From Demequina subtropica (GTDB lineage: Bacteria > Actinomycetota > Actinomycetes > Actinomycetales > Demequinaceae), in assembly GCF_000971235.1 (NCBI RefSeq), contig NZ_BBMB01000005.1:1-64000 (forward strand): a stretch of DNA of 64,000 nucleotides, written 5' to 3'. This document shows, one piece after another, positions 7,167 to 19,311 of this stretch (position 1 is its first letter; every line of letters begins with the position of its first letter). The translations under genes were made by a program, and so were the position numbers. The notes under the pieces were generated by a model that was given only the letters and a program-made list of their open reading frames with translations, was not told where the DNA came from and did no database searches.

Positions 7167-9110
7167 TCAGCCGTTCTCCGGCGCCGCGCCGAGGCCGACG
7201 AACGTGGTGAGACCGTCTCCGCGCTCCAGCGTCAGGTGGGCCCCGAGGGGCAGCACGCGATCGGTCTCGTCGTCGAACCTGTACGACCAGTTCTCCGTCA
7301 TGTCGTCGGTGCTGATCGACACGATCGTGTCTCCCTCGACCACGTAGAGCATCGTCTCGGCGACCCAGAGCGACCCGGTCGAGATCGGGAACGAGGCGGT
7401 CACCTCGCCGTCCGCGAGAGAGACCTGGTGCAGCTCGTCCTCGCCGACGAGGTACACGGAGCCGTCGTGGACGGCGCGCACGCTCACGTCGCCGTCGCCA
7501 TCACCGAAGCCTCGATCCCACGCGCGCTCACCCGTCGCGAGGTCCACCCGCATCAGGTCGACGAGATCGCCTTCCTCGTCCGTGTCCCCGACGAACAGCT
7601 CGCCGCCCTCGATCCGGTAGCTCTCCGTTTCGAGCGCCGAGCCCCAGGCCCCCTCACCCTGCGCATCGAGCGCCATCAGCGTGAATCCGTCCCCGGCCGC
7701 GTCATCGACACGAAGGACCACGCCGTCCACGCTCGTCAGGCTGGTGTCGTCGTCCTCGATGCCGCTGAGAGCGGTCGCCCTGCCGGTGTCCCTGTCGAGC
7801 ATCTCCTCCTCGTCCGAGCTGACCGCGACGAAGCCGCCCCGCGCCGCGATCCACCTCGCGGAGCCGTCGACGTCCTGCACCCAGGCCGGGCCCTCGTCGA
7901 GGCGAGCGAGCGGGTAGCGGGACACCGTCGCCGGTCCGCCCTCGCTGGTCGCCAGGTTCATCACGAACACGTCCTCGCCGTCCGCGTCGACGGTGATCGG
8001 CCCCTCCGGGAGGTCGGCGGAGCCGATGACACTGCCGTCGTCGTGCGCCAGGACCAGCAGCCGACTGGTGAGGTGGTCGTACGCGCCCCGGGTGGTCACG
8101 AGCACGAGCACCGAGGAGTCCTCGCCGTCGCCGATGACGCTCGCGTAGCCGTCGCCGTCGCCCACGTGGTCGCCGAGCGCGGCGGTCCACTGCTCCTCGC
8201 CCGTGAGGAGCGAGAAGAGCGTCACCTCGGGCTCGAACCCGGGGTCCGCCGGTTCGGGCAGCCGGTGCGCGCCCAGGTCGGTGCCGTTGAGCCCATCGGA
8301 GAAGCCGTGGATCAGGCCCCCGTCGATCGCCGGGTCGGGATCCGCGTAGTCGGTGGCGCCCGGCCAGTGGTCCTCGACGTCCGGACGGGATCCGGAGCCG
8401 TCCCGGTACGCGTCGTAGGCCGTCGCGTACTCCGTGCCGGCCTCCCAGCCCGCGTCGTACTGCGCGTCGTAGCCGGGCGTCCACTCGACGTCGTCGTACC
8501 AGTACTCCGCGGCGTCGGGATCGTCCCTGAAGTCCTCGTAGAAGAACGTCGGTGCCACCGCGATCGCGTCTCCACCGATCACCCAGCGTTGCGCGAAGCT
8601 GATGTAGTCGGACTCGACGCCGCGGGTCAGGTCCATGGACCAGATCTCCTCCGGCGTGCCGTCGATGTCCGCGAGGACGGCGGTGTCCGACCCGTCGCCC
8701 CCGAGCAGCGTGACCGCGCCGAGGGCGCCCGCCCCGAGCAGCATCACGACGCCCGCCGCCACGCCCGCGATCACGGCGGGCCTGCGCGAACGCGCCTGCA
8801 CGGGCGCCTCGGACCCGGGATCGGACGATGCGGCGGGCACGGCGGCCGGGGGCGCCAGGGCGGGGACGGGCTGGTAGCTCCCGTCGAGCCCCAGGCGCCA
8901 CTGCTCGAACGAGCCGTCCTCACGCCTGCGGTGGTACACCTGCGTGCCGTCGGGCTGCGGCACGTAGTAGCCGTATGTGCCGTCGGCGAGCTGCTGGTGG
9001 TAGACGAACGTGCCATCGGGCTGCGCCTGATGGAAGCCGTGGCTGCCGTCGGGCTGGAGAACCCACTCCTGCGCGGCAGTACCGGTGGCGGACGTGATCC
9101 CGTCGGTCAT
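7167..9110 (-). CDS. DG-repeat membrane protein with beta-propeller-like outer domain, paralog A
   Basis: This 647-residue protein starts at ATG 9110; an upstream frame start at 9140 adds only unlikely residues. Residues about 18-80 hold six 11-residue units aligned on D-G-[ST] (QPDGTFVYHQQ, LADGTYGYYVP, QPDGTQVYHRR and others). A Pro/Ala linker, basic RSRRP and one membrane helix (PAVIAGVAAGVVMLLGAGALGAV) follow. The remaining 500 residues are very acidic, with many short strands and repeated L-x-T-G-E-x-x-W-like units, as in PQQ/WD-type propellers. Predicted topology is repeats inside, propeller outside. Function is unknown. Its start lies 16 bp after the stop of paralog B, so the two are probably co-transcribed. 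Convergent with the RNase D gene. Confidence 0.75.
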   Translation of the reverse strand: MTDGITSATGTAAQEWVLQPDGSHGFHQAQPDGTFVYHQQLADGTYGYYVPQPDGTQVYHRRREDGSFEQWRLGLDGSYQPVPALAPPAAVPAASSDPGSEAPVQARSRRPAVIAGVAAGVVMLLGAGALGAVTLLGGDGSDTAVLADIDGTPEEIWSMDLTRGVESDYISFAQRWVIGGDAIAVAPTFFYEDFRDDPDAAEYWYDDVEWTPGYDAQYDAGWEAGTEYATAYDAYRDGSGSRPDVEDHWPGATDYADPDPAIDGGLIHGFSDGLNGTDLGAHRLPEPADPGFEPEVTLFSLLTGEEQWTAALGDHVGDGDGYASVIGDGEDSSVLVLVTTRGAYDHLTSRLLVLAHDDGSVIGSADLPEGPITVDADGEDVFVMNLATSEGGPATVSRYPLARLDEGPAWVQDVDGSARWIAARGGFVAVSSDEEEMLDRDTGRATALSGIEDDDTSLTSVDGVVLRVDDAAGDGFTLMALDAQGEGAWGSALETESYRIEGGELFVGDTDEEGDLVDLMRVDLATGERAWDRGFGDGDGDVSVRAVHDGSVYLVGEDELHQVSLADGEVTASFPISTGSLWVAETMLYVVEGDTIVSISTDDMTENWSYRFDDETDRVLPLGAHLTLERGDGLTTFVGLGAAPENG

Positions 9111-9126
9111 GGCTCGACGCCCCCCG

Positions 9127-11115
9127 TCAGGCGTCCGCACCCGAGGCGGCGCCCAGGCCGATCAGCTCGCTCGTCGAGTTGCTCCACAGGACCAGGAAGG
9201 ACCCGAGGCTCGACACCGAGTACGAGTCGTCGTCGAACCTGTACGACCACACGTCCTTCATGTCCTCCGTGCGCACCGCCACGATCTCGTCGCCCTCGAC
9301 CACGAACAGCATGGTCTCGGCGAAGTAGACCCACTCGGCGTCGGCCGGGAAGTCGCCGAGCTCCTCGCCGTCCTTGAGGGACAGCTGGACCAGCGTGTCG
9401 TCCGAGGAGACGTAGACCTTGCCGTCGTGCACGCTCTCGAGCCGCCAGTCGTCACCGTCGACCGCCTGCTCCCATGCCCCCTCGCCGGTGGCGAGGTCCA
9501 CGCGCATGAGGTCCTCGAAGCCGTAGTCGTCGGACTCGTCGCCCACGAACAGCACGCCGCCCATGACGCCGTACATCTCGGCCTCCAGGGGCTCGTCCCA
9601 GAGCTGGTTGCGCTCCTCGTCCACCGCCATGAGAGCGACGTCGCCGTCGTCCTCGCGGTCGATCCGGACGTAGACGTCTCCGATGCGCGTGACCGCGGTG
9701 TCCTCGTCCGTGAGCCTGCTGAGGGGGTGGAGGTCGCCGGTCAGCTGATCGAGCAGCGCGACCTCGTTGGCGTACACCGACACGATCCCGTCCTCGAGGC
9801 CCAGCGAGTACACGCTGCCCTCGATGTCCTCCGACCAGGTCTCGCCGGCGTCGAGGTCCAGGAGCGAGTAGCGGGACACCGTGGTGAAGTACTCCTCGTC
9901 CGAGCTCGTCTCCACCATCACGTACAGGTCGTCGCCCTCCGGCTGCACGCTGATGTAGCCGTCCGGGAGCCGTGCCTCGCCGATGACAGCGCCTCCTTCG
10001 CGGGCCAGCACCACCAGCCGGTTGGCGACGTCCGCGTCGTCGGCCGTGCGCACCAACGCGATCACCGAGGCGCCGTCGGAACCCTCGCGGAGCTGGACCG
10101 ACACCTCACCGGAGCCCGCATAGTCGGCGAGCGGCGCGGTCCACAGCGTCTCCCCCGTCTCGAGGGAGATGAGCGAGGCCTGCGGTGCGAAATCGGGCTC
10201 GACCGGCTCGGGGAGCCTGTGGGCGCCCTGAGAGTAGCCATCGACGCCGTCGCCGAAGCCATGGATGAATCCGCCCTCGGAGGCGTAGTCGCGAGACTCG
10301 TACGATCCGTCTCCGGGCCAGTACTCGTCGACATCCGGCGCCTCGACGTCGGTGTACCAGTACTCGTCCCAGTACTCCGCATCGGCCTCGGCATAGGCCA
10401 CGCCCGCCGCCCAGCCCTCGTCGTACTGCGCGTCGTAGTCCGGCGTCCATTCGACGCCGTCGTACCAGTAGTCCAAGGTGTGCTCGACGTTGAACGCGTA
10501 GTAGTCGAACACCGGGCTCACGGCCAGGGCATCGGTGCCGATCGCCCACGAGCCGGCGTACGACACGTACTGGGACTCCTCGCCCAGCAGCAGGTCGGCG
10601 GTCCAGGCCTCGCCCGGCTTGTCCACGATGTCGGCGAGCACCGCCACATCGTCCCCTGCCGCATCGTCGCCTCCTCCGAGCAGCAGGTAGGCACCGACCG
10701 CACCGCCGGCGAGGAGCACCACGGCGCCCGCCGCCACGCCCGCGATGACGGCCGGCCTGCGCGAGCGCACCGCGGGCACGGGCACCGTCGCGGGGGACGA
10801 TGCGGGGTCCACCGCGGGCGTCGCAGGCGCGGCGGCCACCGGCGCCGGTGCGGGCACAGGCGCGACCGCCTGGAACGTCCCGTCGAGGCCCAGGAGCCAC
10901 TGCTCGAACGAGCCGTCGGGAAGGCGGCGGTGATAGAGCTGCGTGCCGTCGGCCTGCGGGAGGTAGTAGCCGTACGTGCCGTCGGCGAGCTTCTGATGGT
11001 AGACGTACGAGCCGTCCGCCTGAGGCTCGTGGTACCCGTAGGTGCCGTCCGCCTGGAGCGTGTAGTAGCCCTGGTCCGGCCCCTCAGGACGGCGTGCGGT
11101 GTCGTGCTCGGTCAT
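9127..11115 (-). CDS. DG-repeat membrane protein with beta-propeller-like outer domain, paralog B
   Basis: This 662-residue protein is the upstream member of the pair. After MTEHDTARRPEG come six 11-residue repeats in perfect register (QADGTYGYHEP, QADGSYVYHQK, LADGTYGYYLP, QADGTQLYHRR, LPDGSFEQWLL, GLDGTFQAV). A Pro/Ala-rich linker and RSRRP follow, then a membrane helix (AVIAGVAAGAVVLLAGGAVGAYLLLG) and a large acidic, Tyr-rich outer region with propeller-like strands (VDLATGEGAWEQAV, MKDVWSYRFDDDS). It matches paralog A along its whole length, including the GAHRLPEP segment, so the pair arose by tandem duplication. I know of no characterised homolog. Confidence 0.75.
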   Translation of the reverse strand: MTEHDTARRPEGPDQGYYTLQADGTYGYHEPQADGSYVYHQKLADGTYGYYLPQADGTQLYHRRLPDGSFEQWLLGLDGTFQAVAPVPAPAPVAAAPATPAVDPASSPATVPVPAVRSRRPAVIAGVAAGAVVLLAGGAVGAYLLLGGGDDAAGDDVAVLADIVDKPGEAWTADLLLGEESQYVSYAGSWAIGTDALAVSPVFDYYAFNVEHTLDYWYDGVEWTPDYDAQYDEGWAAGVAYAEADAEYWDEYWYTDVEAPDVDEYWPGDGSYESRDYASEGGFIHGFGDGVDGYSQGAHRLPEPVEPDFAPQASLISLETGETLWTAPLADYAGSGEVSVQLREGSDGASVIALVRTADDADVANRLVVLAREGGAVIGEARLPDGYISVQPEGDDLYVMVETSSDEEYFTTVSRYSLLDLDAGETWSEDIEGSVYSLGLEDGIVSVYANEVALLDQLTGDLHPLSRLTDEDTAVTRIGDVYVRIDREDDGDVALMAVDEERNQLWDEPLEAEMYGVMGGVLFVGDESDDYGFEDLMRVDLATGEGAWEQAVDGDDWRLESVHDGKVYVSSDDTLVQLSLKDGEELGDFPADAEWVYFAETMLFVVEGDEIVAVRTEDMKDVWSYRFDDDSYSVSSLGSFLVLWSNSTSELIGLGAASGADA

Positions 11116-11284
11116 GACCGGATGCCCCTCAGCTCGGCGGAAGCGGCGGCTCGTCGAGCCACCGTCCCGTTCTCGTCGCCGAGCACTCTAGCGATCCCCG
11201 AGAAGGCCGGGCAACGCACCGTGACGGGGATCACCCCTGGTCAGAGCCGTTCCGTGCCGTTTGGGCGTGTTGTCCCGGCCCGCG

Positions 11285-13147
11285 TCAGCGCTCGTGCAGC
11301 AGCGCGATGGTGCCGGCCGCGATCGCCGAGGGGTCGAGGCCCATGTCGTCGATCAGCTGGGCGCGCGAAGCGTGCTGGAGGAACTCTCGCGGCACACCGT
11401 GGTGCGCCCACGCGGCGGTGAGCCCGTGCAGGCGCGCGTAGGACGCCCATTCCTCGCCCAGCCCCGCATCCGTGAGGCCGTCCTCGACCGTCACCACGAG
11501 CTCGGCGTCGCGCACCAGGTCCTCGAGGCCGTCGGGCACCGGGTGCACCCACGTCGCGGTCGCCGCGAGCGTGGCGATCCCCTCGGCGGCGATCTTGTCC
11601 GCCGCGGCGATCGCGGTCGCCGCCATCGAGCCCAGCCCGACCACGACGACGCGCGGGCCGTCGCCGTGCTCCGCGAGGACCTCGAGGTCGCCGACGGTCC
11701 GCACGGACGGGAGCGGATCGCCCACCGCGCCCTTGGGGTAGCGCACCACCGTCGGGGCGTCGTCGACGTCGAGCGCGTCCCGGAAGGCCTGGCGCAGCGT
11801 CGCCTCGTCGCGAGGCGCTGCGAGCCGCAGGCCCGGGACGTGGCGCAGGAGTGCCATGTCCCACATGCCGTTGTGGCTGGGGCCGTCGTCGCCGGTGATG
11901 CCGGCGCGGTCGAGCATGAAGGTCACGCCCGCGCGGTGGAGGGCCACATCCATGAGCACCTGGTCGAAGGCACGGTTCAGGAACGTCGCGTACACCGCGA
12001 CCACAGGGTGAAGGCCCGCATACGCGAGCCCCGCGGCGCTCGTCACGGCGTGCTGCTCCGCGATGCCGACGTCGATCACCCGGTCGGGGTACGCATCGGC
12101 GAGCGGCTGGAGTCCCACGGGCGCGAGCATCGCCGCGGTGAGCGCCACCACGTCCGGCCGCTCCTCGGCCGCCGCGAGGATCTCGTCAGCGAACACCGAG
12201 GTCCACCCGAAGCGGGACGGCTCGATCGGCAGCCCGGTCTCGGGGTGGATCTTCCCCACCGCGTGGAACCGGTCGGCGACGTCCTGCTCCGCCGGCGAGT
12301 AGCCGCGCCCCTTCTCCGTGAGGACGTGGACGATCACGGGCTCGCCGAACTCGTGCGCCTGACGCAGCGCCCGCTCGACCTGGCGCTGATCGTGCCCGTC
12401 GATGGGGCCGATGTACTTGAGCCCCAGGTCGGAGAACACGCCGTCCTCGGTGAGCAGGCCCTTGAGCGCCCGCTTGGCGTGCATGACCGTCTGATAGGTG
12501 AAGTTGCGGAACCGCCCGCGCCGCTCGAACGTGCGCTTGCCCCACCCGAGGAACTCCTCGTACCGGCGGTCGGTGCGGATGCCGTCGAGCTTGCGCGCGA
12601 GCCCGCCGATGGTCGGCGCATACGAGCGGCCGTTGTCGTTGATGACCACCACCACGCGGTCGCGTGAGGCGCCAAGCGAGTTGAGCGCCTCCCAGGCCAT
12701 CCCGCCCGTGAGGGCGCCGTCGCCGATCACGGCGACCGTGCTGCGCGCGCGCTCGCCCCGCAGCGTGTGCCCCCGCGCGATGCCGGCGGCCCAGGACAGC
12801 GCGGTCGACGCGTGCGAGTTCTCCACGATGTCGTGGACGCTCTCCTGGCGGTCGGGGTATCCCGAGAGCCCGCCGCGGCGGCGCAGCGTCGAGAAGTCCT
12901 GGCGGCCGGTCAGCAGCTTGTGCACGTAGGCCTGGTGCCCGGTGTCGAAGACGATCGAGTCGTGCGGCGAGTGGAACACGCGATGGATCCCGATGGTGAG
13001 CTCGACCACCCCGAGGTTGGGCCCGAGGTGGCCGCCCGTGCGCGACACGCTGTCGACAAGGGTGGTGCGGATCTCCGCGGCGAGCTCCGCCAGCTCCTCG
13101 TAGGTCAGCCCGCGAAGGTCCGCGGGCGACCCGATGCGTTCCAGCAC
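11285..13147 (-). CDS. dxs: 1-deoxy-D-xylulose-5-phosphate synthase
   Basis: Dxs condenses pyruvate and glyceraldehyde 3-phosphate, using thiamine diphosphate, in the first step of the MEP isoprenoid pathway. The 620-residue protein has the ThDP-Mg motif GDGALTGGMAWEALN near residue 150 and VVVINDNGRSYAP after it. The N-terminal DTGHQAYVHKLLTGR carries a catalytic His. The central transketolase domain has GIAEQHAV near 385 and DRAGITGDDGPSHNGMWD near 430. Start GTG 13147 has GTGAGGAG at ribosome-binding distance. Length is typical. A polyprenyl synthase that would use its products lies at 40.3 kb. Confidence 0.97.
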   Translation of the reverse strand: MLERIGSPADLRGLTYEELAELAAEIRTTLVDSVSRTGGHLGPNLGVVELTIGIHRVFHSPHDSIVFDTGHQAYVHKLLTGRQDFSTLRRRGGLSGYPDRQESVHDIVENSHASTALSWAAGIARGHTLRGERARSTVAVIGDGALTGGMAWEALNSLGASRDRVVVVINDNGRSYAPTIGGLARKLDGIRTDRRYEEFLGWGKRTFERRGRFRNFTYQTVMHAKRALKGLLTEDGVFSDLGLKYIGPIDGHDQRQVERALRQAHEFGEPVIVHVLTEKGRGYSPAEQDVADRFHAVGKIHPETGLPIEPSRFGWTSVFADEILAAAEERPDVVALTAAMLAPVGLQPLADAYPDRVIDVGIAEQHAVTSAAGLAYAGLHPVVAVYATFLNRAFDQVLMDVALHRAGVTFMLDRAGITGDDGPSHNGMWDMALLRHVPGLRLAAPRDEATLRQAFRDALDVDDAPTVVRYPKGAVGDPLPSVRTVGDLEVLAEHGDGPRVVVVGLGSMAATAIAAADKIAAEGIATLAATATWVHPVPDGLEDLVRDAELVVTVEDGLTDAGLGEEWASYARLHGLTAAWAHHGVPREFLQHASRAQLIDDMGLDPSAIAAGTIALLHER

Positions 13148-13229
13148 CTGGTGCTCCTCACTGCTGTATGACGTTCCACTGTACGGCCTCGTCCCCCTGA
13201 CCCACGGCGGCGGCCGTCACGACCAAGGA

Positions 13230-13265
13230 AGCGGCCCCGCCCGGCTTGTGCCGGACGGGGCCGCT
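13230..13265 (-). terminator. Terminator hairpin after acnA
   Basis: AGCGGCCCCG (13230-13239) pairs with CGGGGCCGCT (13256-13265). After one mismatch a further 5 bp (CCGGC with GCCGG) closes a TTGT loop. It sits 15 bp beyond the acnA stop and in front of dxs. Confidence 0.8.
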
Positions 13266-13280
13266 CGGGCCTGGTCGCGG

Positions 13281-16076
<2,796 letters not shown>

Positions 16077-16164
16077 GCGTCTCCTCCGTGGTTCGGGGTG
16101 TCCCAGCTTCGGGTCTGGCGTCATCCTATCGGGGCGGATGCCAGCGGCATTCTCCCCGCCCGGC

Positions 16165-17364
16165 CTACTCCTTGACGAACGTCGCGACCGTCTCGATGTG
16201 ATGCGTCATCGGGAACAGGTCGAGGCCCTGCGCCTCCTCGAGCGCATAACCGTGGCCGGCGAGCAGCGCGGTGTCGCGGGCGAGCGCGACCGGGTCGCAT
16301 GCGACATAGACGATGCGGCCCGCGCCGACCCTCGCGAGCACGTCGATGGTCTTCGCGCCGGCGCCCGAGCGCGGTGGGTCGAGCACCACGGCGTCGGCCG
16401 TGACGCCCGTGGCGTCCAGGAACGCGCGCGTGTCGGCGTGGACGATGCTCGCGCCCGGGACGTCGTGCGCGTTGCGTCGCGCGTCGCGCGAGGCCCGCGC
16501 ATCGGACTCGACCGACGTCACGGACCGGCCGCCGGCGGCGAGGGGGACGGTGAACAGGCCCGCGCCCGCGTAGAGGTCGAGCACGGTCTCCGCATCGCCC
16601 ACGCGGGACAGCACCGCGTCGACGAGCACCGCGGGCGCCTCGCGGTGGACCTGCCAGAACCCCTCGGCGTCGACCTGGAAGTCCCACTCCCCGCGCGGCG
16701 TGCTCACGTGCTCGCGGACCCGCCGCGGCGCGTTGTCGCGGCGGTCGGGACGGCCTCCCTTCCACGGCGTGCCGTCGACCACCAGGCGAGGATCCTCGCC
16801 CGCGGGGGCGACGCCCTGGATGTGGGACGCGGCGGGGAAACGCGTGCCCAGGACCAGCTCCTCGAGCGCCGGCGCGGCGATCGGGAGCGAGTCGAGCGCC
16901 TTGACAGCGCGGGAGCGGTGGACGTGCATGGCCGCCCGCCCGTCGGGTCCGGCCACCACCGTGACGCGCGTGCGGTAGCCGAGCCCGCCGCGCTCGTCGT
17001 CGCCGGGAGCCGCGACCACGTCGCCCGGGAACTCGCGATCCGCGAAGCGCGTGAAGGCCTCCCGCAGCACGTCGTGCTTCCAGCGCCGCTGAGCGGGCAG
17101 CGCCACATGCGACAGCTCGCCGCCGCCCACGCCTCCCGGTCCCGCATCTGGCCACGCGCTCGGCACCCGGTCCGGCGACGCCACGAGGACCTCGACGGCG
17201 TCGGCGCGCCACAGCCGCGCATCGTCCCCCGCCTCGGTCAGTCGGGCGCGCACCACCTCGCCCGGGAGCGCGTGGCGCACGAACACCACGCGGCCCTCGT
17301 GCCGTGCCACGCAGTGGCCACCGTGGGCCACCGCACCGATCTCGAGCTCGAGCAGCTCACGCAT
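16165..17364 (-). CDS. TRAM-domain class I SAM-dependent RNA (uracil-5-)methyltransferase
   Basis: This 399-residue protein of the RlmD/TrmA (RumA-like) group transfers methyl from S-adenosylmethionine to a uracil C5 of rRNA or tRNA. An N-terminal TRAM/OB segment (about residues 1-60, [21 protein letters not shown]) precedes the Rossmann methyltransferase domain. The SAM loop is [16 protein letters not shown] and the substrate motif is DPPRSGAG. The catalytic Cys lies in [11 protein letters not shown] and the general base region in [17 protein letters not shown] 17364 overlaps the preceding permease stop by 8 bp, so the two are coupled. The exact target nucleotide cannot be told from sequence. 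Confidence 0.9.
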   Translation of the reverse strand: MRELLELEIGAVAHGGHCVARHEGRVVFVRHALPGEVVRARLTEAGDDARLWRADAVEVLVASPDRVPSAWPDAGPGGVGGGELSHVALPAQRRWKHDVLREAFTRFADREFPGDVVAAPGDDERGGLGYRTRVTVVAGPDGRAAMHVHRSRAVKALDSLPIAAPALEELVLGTRFPAASHIQGVAPAGEDPRLVVDGTPWKGGRPDRRDNAPRRVREHVSTPRGEWDFQVDAEGFWQVHREAPAVLVDAVLSRVGDAETVLDLYAGAGLFTVPLAAGGRSVTSVESDARASRDARRNAHDVPGASIVHADTRAFLDATGVTADAVVLDPPRSGAGAKTIDVLARVGAGRIVYVACDPVALARDTALLAGHGYALEEAQGLDLFPMTHHIETVATFVKE

Positions 17365-19270
17365 GGGTCGCCTCGTCCTTCTCCAGTCGCGGGAGCTCCC
17401 GCGTGACCGGCTCGCCGTCGAGCACCGCGAGCGACGACGACAGGTGCCACGGCACCGCCGCCACGACCACGCGCGGCACGGACAGGAGCTTGGCGCGCAG
17501 ACGCATGGTCGCGCGGTTGTGCAGGAACCTCTCCCACCAGCGTCCCACGATGTACTCGGGCACGTACACGACCACCATGTCGCGCGGCGACTCGCGGTGG
17601 ATCGAGCGCACGTGGTCGAGCACGGGCGCGACGAGGTCGCGGTACGGCGAGTCGAGCACCACGAGCGGGATGCTGAGCCCGAGCTCGCCCCACCGTCGCT
17701 GGAGGACGCGCGTCGCGGCGGGGTCGACCTGCACCGCGACGGCCTCGAGCGACGAGTGGCGTGCGGCCTTGGCATACGCGATCGCCCGCAGCGCGGGCCG
17801 ATGCAGCTGCGCGACCAGCACGATGCCGTGGGTCGCGCTCGGACGCGCCGATGCGGGATCGTCGGGAAGGATCGCGAGCTGCTCCTTCACGTCCGCGTAG
17901 TGGCGGTGGATCCCCCGCATGAGGAAGACGAGCGCCGTGACGAGCACGAGCGCGAACCACGCGCCCGCCACGAAGTTGAAGATAGCGATGACGAGCCAGA
18001 CCGCCGCCGCGACCACGGCCGCGGAGGCATGCAGCACGCGCGTGCCCTTCATGCGCAGGCGGGTGCGTCCGCTCGGCTCGAGCGCGATGCGAAGGCTCTG
18101 GTAGCGCACCATCGCGACCTGGCTCAGCACGATCGCCGCGAACGCGCCGATGAGGTACATGTGCACGAGCTGCTGGAGCCGCGCGCCCGTCACCACCACG
18201 ATCACCGCGGAGGCGAGCGCGACCCAGAGGACGCCGCCGCGCAGCACCAGGCGGTCGTTCTGCTGCGAGAGCTGGCGCGGCAGGTAGGAGTCGCTCGCGA
18301 GCAGGCTCGTGAGGTCGGCGAAGCGGCGGAACACGGCCGAGGCGGCGGCGTACAGGATCGCGACGGACGGGATCGCGACCAGCCAGACGGGCCACGACGC
18401 CTCGAAGATGCGCTCGGCTGTCTGCAGCAGCACCGGCCCCGACGCCCAGCCGGAGACGCGGTAGCGCCACACCATGACGATCACCGCGGAGAACGCGACG
18501 GCGCCCGCGAGCACGGCCAGGATGAGGGTGCGCCCCGCACGCTTGCCGCGCGGCTCCGCGTGGGCGGGCCCGGACGACGCCAGGTGCTCGATGCCCGTGA
18601 GCATCACCGCGCCGGACGCGATGGCGCCGGCGAACGCGATGGCGGTGGACCACGTCGGCTCGGGCGGGGTGGTGTTGAGCGGCGCGATCTCGTCCCGCGT
18701 GGCGCCGATGACGAGCTGGAGCAGGATCACGCCGAGGAAGCCGAACCACACCACCAGCAGCAGGTGCGCCCGCTCGCGCACGCCGCGCAGGTTGGCGAGC
18801 GTCATCACCAGGATGGCGCCCACCGCGATCGAGGTGTGCGCGTTGTCGAGGCCGGGCACCACGAACGCGATGAACTGCGCGATCGCCGCGACCGACACCG
18901 CGACCGTGAACACGTAGTCGACGAGCAGCGAGGCCCCGGTGACGAGCGCCGCCTCGGGTCCGAGCTTGTCGGACACGAGCCCGTAGTCGCCGCGTGCGTC
19001 GGGCCTCTTGCGGACGTTCGACCGGTACGCGAACCCCAGCAGGAGCATGATCGCGACCACGCCGAGCGCCATGAGCGGCAACGTCGATTGGACACCGCCC
19101 TTGCGCAGCGCGTCCACCACCGCGTCGGGAGCGTATGTCACGGTGGACAGCAGGCTCGCGCCGAACACGGGTAGCGCGAGGCGGCTGCGCAGTTGCGCAC
19201 GCTGGATCCGCCCCGTCGCGATGGGCCGCCCGAACACCAGCAGTTTCAGGGTCGCCAGAAACCTTCGCAC
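17357..19270 (-). CDS. APC-family permease with C-terminal cytoplasmic domain
   Basis: This 637-residue protein has about twelve hydrophobic helices in residues 40-440 in the amino acid-polyamine-organocation superfamily arrangement. Typical runs are FGASLLSTVTYAPDAVV and GLVSDKLGPEAALVTGASLLVDYVFTVAVSVAA. A cytoplasmic tail of about 160 residues has a USP-like alpha/beta look (IVLVAQLHRPALRAIAYAKAAR, MVVVYVPEYIVG). In actinobacteria this permease normally sits divergently from the two TrkA genes, suggesting a K+ or amino-acid transport partnership; the substrate is unknown. I prefer GTG 19270 (VRRFLATLKLL), with AGGATGG upstream, over a TTG at 19291. Confidence 0.88.
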   Translation of the reverse strand: MRRFLATLKLLVFGRPIATGRIQRAQLRSRLALPVFGASLLSTVTYAPDAVVDALRKGGVQSTLPLMALGVVAIMLLLGFAYRSNVRKRPDARGDYGLVSDKLGPEAALVTGASLLVDYVFTVAVSVAAIAQFIAFVVPGLDNAHTSIAVGAILVMTLANLRGVRERAHLLLVVWFGFLGVILLQLVIGATRDEIAPLNTTPPEPTWSTAIAFAGAIASGAVMLTGIEHLASSGPAHAEPRGKRAGRTLILAVLAGAVAFSAVIVMVWRYRVSGWASGPVLLQTAERIFEASWPVWLVAIPSVAILYAAASAVFRRFADLTSLLASDSYLPRQLSQQNDRLVLRGGVLWVALASAVIVVVTGARLQQLVHMYLIGAFAAIVLSQVAMVRYQSLRIALEPSGRTRLRMKGTRVLHASAAVVAAAVWLVIAIFNFVAGAWFALVLVTALVFLMRGIHRHYADVKEQLAILPDDPASARPSATHGIVLVAQLHRPALRAIAYAKAARHSSLEAVAVQVDPAATRVLQRRWGELGLSIPLVVLDSPYRDLVAPVLDHVRSIHRESPRDMVVVYVPEYIVGRWWERFLHNRATMRLRAKLLSVPRVVVAAVPWHLSSSLAVLDGEPVTRELPRLEKDEATHA

Positions 19271-19311
19271 GTCGCACCATCCTAGGCTCAAGGGGTATAC
19301 GGTGGGTTGCC

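Noticed and set aside
9085-11421. Long plus-strand open frame opposite DG-repeat paralog B
   Set aside because: Composition is a mirror of the minus-strand gene, without motifs. The minus strand shows ordered repeats, a membrane helix and paralogy.
19270-19291. TTG at 19291 as start of the APC-type permease
   Set aside because: A GTG at 19270 has a ribosome-binding site and matches the expected N-terminus; the TTG lies too close to the divergent trkA start.
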